This document shows positions 4,527-7,230 of a DNA stretch of 7,230 bases, piece after piece. The DNA comes from Ascidiaceihabitans sp. GTDB taxonomy: Bacteria; Pseudomonadota; Alphaproteobacteria; Rhodobacterales; Rhodobacteraceae. The stretch covers positions 1 through 7,230 of the forward strand of contig JALZUL010000061.1 in NCBI GenBank assembly GCA_023301665.1, written 5' to 3'. The notes beneath the pieces are model-generated. The model saw only the letters and a program-made list of their open reading frames with translations. It ran no database searches and was not told the DNA's origin. Positions within the stretch are counted from its first letter, which is position 1; every line of letters starts with the position of its first letter. A program made the position numbers and the translations under genes.

Positions 4527-7229
4527 TCAAATATTATTTGAGTACAGTGCCTTGAGGTTGTTTTGATGGCGAATAGCCAGCTTGCGACCCATACGTCCGG
4601 TGGAAAGCTTACGACACGATAGTGCTTCGTAGTTAACATCCAACAGCGCTGGGAACAATGTGAAGATTTCGTGGCGGAGCTCAGGGTCGATGCTCCTGAT
4701 CGCTTCAGGACCCGTGAACAGACTTTCACTCAAGGCACCGTTTGCTCTGACGAGCTCATGGCGATCAAACAGCATGTGGAAGTAGCGAATCTCGTCGCAG
4801 TCACGTGCAACGTCGACCCCATCAATCGTCACCAGATGCTTCGCTGCAACCAGCACTTCGCCCTCATTAAACATCCGCTGTGCAATCCTAGACCGCACCA
4901 GCATTCTGTGTTGCGGCGATACCAACAAATCTTCAGAAGGCGTGTTCACGCCTAAAGCTCCAGCTCGAATGCGGATAGGTTGCAGTTTTGGAGCGTTCTT
5001 TAGATCTGCCTTTGACATAGATCTGGACCCAATCCACCGCAACGTTTGATAGCCGTTATCCACGGTCAGTACTTTGTCACCTTGCTCAAGATCTTCAATC
5101 GCGATGTCGCCTTGGGCGGCCGTAATTTTCGTGCCCGCTGCAAAACAGATGACACTCTCAATGTTGCTAAAGGTCAAGGTCTCGCCGTTGGAGAAGGTAA
5201 CGGTACCATTTTCAGAGGTTTGAAAAGCACTGCCACTGTCCGCGTCATCAGCCGCCTGAACGTCACCACCAACCGCATCATATGCGATCGTGTAGTCAAC
5301 CCCGGGTCTTAGGCCCGACAAATCCAGCACGTCGATGTCACCATCAGCTGTTCCATCATCCGCAGCGTCGGCATCAAGGCCTTCACCACCGTCAAGAACG
5401 TCGCTAAAGGTTGGTAGGGCACTGATGGTCAGGGTATCGTTGCCAGCGCCGCCGATGATGGTGTCGTTACCTTCGCCGCCATCGCTGAGAACTTCGTCAC
5501 CCTCACCGTAATAAAGCGTATCAGAGCCTTGGTCGCCGTTGATTGTATCAACGCCCGCGCCGCCCGATAGGATGTCGTTTCCTGCCCCGCCTGAAAGGAG
5601 GTCATCGCCCGCGCCCCCATCAATCATGTCCTCACCGTGTTGACCATTGATCGTATCGTTGCCGATACCACCATCAATCGAGTCATCCCCAACAGCAACG
5701 GACAAGATCGAGACGTTATCGACAATCACATCGGAGTTGACTGTATTCGTCGAATTTGTATGTGTGACGACAATCGTTGAAGTGTCTGACACCGCATCAA
5801 AACTGAACGCGATATCGTTTGTGGTGTTAGTTGTGACCGAATTTGTCTGGGTTGCAATAACATCTCCGGTATTGTCCAAGATATCAACTCGGATCGTATG
5901 GGTGCCTTGCGTGGCACCTAATGTTCTTAGATCCAAGCTGACTTCATATAGGTCGCCCGTAGTCGTATCGACAGTTTGTTGGATGGAGGCTCCAGCGCTA
6001 GCGGTATCTCCGCCACCAAATGCGACGCCCCCAACAACCGCAGACGGCTGCGGGGCACCCGACGGATTTTGTGCCGTCCATCCAGTAAGGGTGCCACTAT
6101 CGAAGTCCCCATTTGTGAGGATCTCTGTGCCAGCAAGATCTCCGTCAATCGAGTCATTGCCGCTGCCGCCTATGATCGTATCATTGTCGGCACCGCCACT
6201 TATGGCGTCACTACCACTGCCACCGTCGATGCTATCGTTGCCTTCACCGCCCATGATCGAGTCAAGGCCAGCATCGCCCATAATCGTGTCAGCGCCATCA
6301 TTGCCGAAGATTGTATCGTCTCCAACGCCACCTATGATCGAGTCGTTGCCCTGCCCAGCCTGGATAAAGTCATTGTCGGCACCACCATCGATGGTATCGT
6401 CCCCAAAGTTGCCGAAGATTGTATCCTCGCCAGTCCCGCCTGCAATTGAGTCATCACCCGGCTGCGATGGCACGACCGAAATATTGTCCACAATCGCATC
6501 TGAGTTGACCGTATTCGTCGCATCTACGTGAGTGATCCTGATAGTCGAAGCTGACCCTGCAACAAAATCGAAATCAATTTTGTTACTTGACCCTGAGGTC
6601 ACTGTTTCTGTCTCGGTCGCAATGATAATATTCTCAGTGTTCAATATGTCGATGCGGATCGTGTGCGTGCCTTGGGTAATCCCAAGTGTACGTAGATTAG
6701 CACTTACAGTGTAAGCAGCACCTTGGACCGTCCCAATTTGTTGACTGATCGAGTCGCCAAATGACGTTTCCGTACCGCCGCTGAAATCGACCCCGCCTGC
6801 GACCGCAAGTGGAGGAGTGCCGCCTGATGGGTTGCCGATGGTCCAGCTATCTAGGGTGCCGGATCCAAAGTCTCCGTTGGCGATAAGCTCACCCTCTCCG
6901 ACACTTACAATGCCATCACCTTGGATGAAATCAGCGATGCGAATGGTGTCAACATTGACCGCCGCGCCTGACATATGAATACAGGCACGTAAATCAGACG
7001 CGCATGTCAAAACAGTATCCTGCACGGTGTAGTAAAGCGGGTAGATCCCGAAATGATCCCGGTAGACCTCGACTGACCCGCTCTGGTGGTCAAAAAACGC
7101 GATCGAAAAAGACCCTGCAACGTCCTGTGCAAAAGTAGGCCCTAGGTTAATACGAAGGTCCAACAGGAGTTCTAAATCACATTTCCCATCAAGTTGCGCC
7201 TGATTTAACCCCAGTTGAACCTGCACAGC
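4527..7229 (-). CDS. GATase II-like / RTX / Hint multidomain protein (5' end off window)
   Basis: At least 900 codons, open to the right edge and ending in TGA at 4527-4529. Residues are numbered from the GTG at 7226, probably not the true start. Residues ~15-105 match the class-II glutamine amidotransferase domain of asparagine synthetases: CDLELLLDL (D17 corresponding to the glutamine-binding Asp of AsnB), AGSFSIAFFD (38-47) and YRDHFGIYPLYY (55-66), then a CASDLRA strand. The nucleophile Cys would be off window. Residues 113-252 and 368-509 are two related NGDF...DNVSI jelly-roll-like modules. RTX nonapeptide blocks span ~257-365 and ~513-600. A Hint_2 domain follows, with C694 (ICFAAGTKI) and H773 (SPQHRM), running to LFDRHELVRANG. 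No ATP-dependent synthetase domain follows the amidotransferase segment. RTX proteins are usually exported by type I secretion and bind calcium outside the cell. The Hint domain suggests self-processing, though no C-terminal His-Asn is evident, as in other Hint_2 proteins. Confidence 0.88.
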   Translation of the reverse strand, partial: AVQVQLGLNQAQLDGKCDLELLLDLRINLGPTFAQDVAGSFSIAFFDHQSGSVEVYRDHFGIYPLYYTVQDTVLTCASDLRACIHMSGAAVNVDTIRIADFIQGDGIVSVGEGELIANGDFGSGTLDSWTIGNPSGGTPPLAVAGGVDFSGGTETSFGDSISQQIGTVQGAAYTVSANLRTLGITQGTHTIRIDILNTENIIIATETETVTSGSSNKIDFDFVAGSASTIRITHVDATNTVNSDAIVDNISVVPSQPGDDSIAGGTGEDTIFGNFGDDTIDGGADNDFIQAGQGNDSIIGGVGDDTIFGNDGADTIMGDAGLDSIMGGEGNDSIDGGSGSDAISGGADNDTIIGGSGNDSIDGDLAGTEILTNGDFDSGTLTGWTAQNPSGAPQPSAVVGGVAFGGGDTASAGASIQQTVDTTTGDLYEVSLDLRTLGATQGTHTIRVDILDNTGDVIATQTNSVTTNTTNDIAFSFDAVSDTSTIVVTHTNSTNTVNSDVIVDNVSILSVAVGDDSIDGGIGNDTINGQHGEDMIDGGAGDDLLSGGAGNDILSGGAGVDTINGDQGSDTLYYGEGDEVLSDGGEGNDTIIGGAGNDTLTISALPTFSDVLDGGEGLDADAADDGTADGDIDVLDLSGLRPGVDYTIAYDAVGGDVQAADDADSGSAFQTSENGTVTFSNGETLTFSNIESVICFAAGTKITAAQGDIAIEDLEQGDKVLTVDNGYQTLRWIGSRSMSKADLKNAPKLQPIRIRAGALGVNTPSEDLLVSPQHRMLVRSRIAQRMFNEGEVLVAAKHLVTIDGVDVARDCDEIRYFHMLFDRHELVRANGALSESLFTGPEAIRSIDPELRHEIFTLFPALLDVNYEALSCRKLSTGRMGRKLAIRHQNNLKALYSNNI
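5430..5690 (-). repeat. RTX nonapeptide block 2 (about 9 units)
   Basis: Encodes about nine further units (GDDSIDGGI, GNDTINGQH, GEDMIDGGA, GDDLLSGGA and others), interrupted near the end by YYGEGDEVLSDGGE. It follows the second jelly-roll-like module and precedes an Asp-rich linker that leads into the Hint domain. Confidence 0.88.
5698..6125 (-). repeat. Duplicated jelly-roll-like module, copy B
   Basis: About 142 residues from EILTNGDFDSGTL to VDNVSILSV, the second copy of the module at 6471-6890. The copies differ at many positions between their conserved blocks, so the duplication is not recent. Each copy is followed by an RTX block, so the whole module-plus-RTX unit appears to have been duplicated together. 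Confidence 0.7.
6132..6458 (-). repeat. RTX nonapeptide block 1 (about 12 units)
   Basis: Twelve consecutive 27-base units encode GxDxIxGGx nonapeptides such as GDDTIDGGA, GNDSIIGGV and GNDSIDGGS. These form a calcium-binding beta-roll. Units vary (FGN, QAG, MGD), so this is an old, diverged array rather than a fresh expansion. It links the two jelly-roll-like modules. Confidence 0.9.
6471..6890 (-). repeat. Duplicated jelly-roll-like module, copy A
   Basis: About 140 residues from ELIANGDFGSGTL to VDNISVV. Shared blocks with copy B are NGDF.SGTL..WT..NPSG, LRTLG.TQGTHTIR.DIL and NTVNSD.IVDN.S. The NGDF...W...DNVS layout resembles carbohydrate-binding (CBM_4_9 / DUF642-like) beta-sandwiches common in marine bacterial surface proteins. 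Ligand unknown. Confidence 0.7.
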
Positions 7230-7230
7230 C

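Noticed and set aside
4517..4729. Minus-strand 70-codon frame at the end of the RTX-Hint gene
   Set aside because: It overlaps the conserved Hint C-terminal region in another frame. The main frame continues with a family-like sequence to its own stop, so no frameshift is needed.
5430..6458. Repeat-rich DNA that could be mistaken for a CRISPR or minisatellite array
   Set aside because: The 27-base period is in frame and encodes classic GGxGxDxIx nonapeptides. There are no conserved repeats separated by unique spacers.
5647..6531. Long plus-strand open frame (294 codons, rich in Pro, Ser, Val and Ile)
   Set aside because: It is antisense to the RTX repeat gene. The regular 27-base repeats keep the opposite frame free of stops, and the protein has no recognisable domain.
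1..7230. tRNA or rRNA genes, riboswitches
   Set aside because: No cloverleaf with TTCGA-type arms, rRNA segment or known riboswitch core was recognised by eye; weak or divergent cases cannot be excluded without a covariance search.

Overview
The window looks like an accessory (island-like) region from an alphaproteobacterium, most likely of the Rhodobacteraceae/Roseobacter group. That placement is inference: it rests on the RTX-plus-Hint protein style, the IS3-type remnant with a TGACCTG end, the AlpA regulator and the intermediate base composition. No rRNA or tRNA gene was recognised, and nothing in the window pins down the species.

Layout from left to right. Positions 2-337 (+) hold the C-terminal end of an AAA_13-type ATPase whose body lies off the left edge. 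It is followed, 89 bases on and on the same strand, by a complete DUF2130 gene (427-1578) with a CxxC knuckle, a long coiled coil and a nuclease-like D...ExK pattern. Convergent to these is a complete MobV/Pre-family relaxase (1703-3052, -). The 505-base gap upstream of the relaxase has no gene but is rich in signals: a candidate MobV-type nick hairpin (3262-3275), an 8-bp palindrome (3331-3349), a tandem array of three degenerate hairpin units (3355-3451), a perfect 10-bp palindrome (3452-3461) and one consensus DnaA box (3474-3482). Next comes a small AlpA/excisionase-like regulator (3558-3779, +), then a strong stem-loop (3789-3820). Two broken genes butt against each other: the C-terminal tail of a probable tyrosine recombinase (3827 to about 4016, -) and the last ~43 codons of an IS3-family transposase with its right end (about 4018-4208). 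About 320 bases without a gene follow. The right part is filled by a large minus-strand gene (4527 past the right edge): an asparagine-synthetase-like glutamine amidotransferase segment, two copies of a jelly-roll-like module, two RTX calcium-binding repeat blocks and a C-terminal Hint domain.

How the parts may work together (inference). The relaxase, candidate oriT, AlpA-like regulator and recombinase remnant look like the mobility part of a mobilizable element that has lost its working integrase through an IS-associated rearrangement. The AAA_13 ATPase and DUF2130 protein look like cargo, possibly a defence module. The RTX-Hint gene is probably an independent secreted or surface protein beside the element. 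Its fusion to a class-II glutamine amidotransferase fold is the most unusual protein-level observation here. The hairpin array is the most unusual nucleic-acid-level observation.
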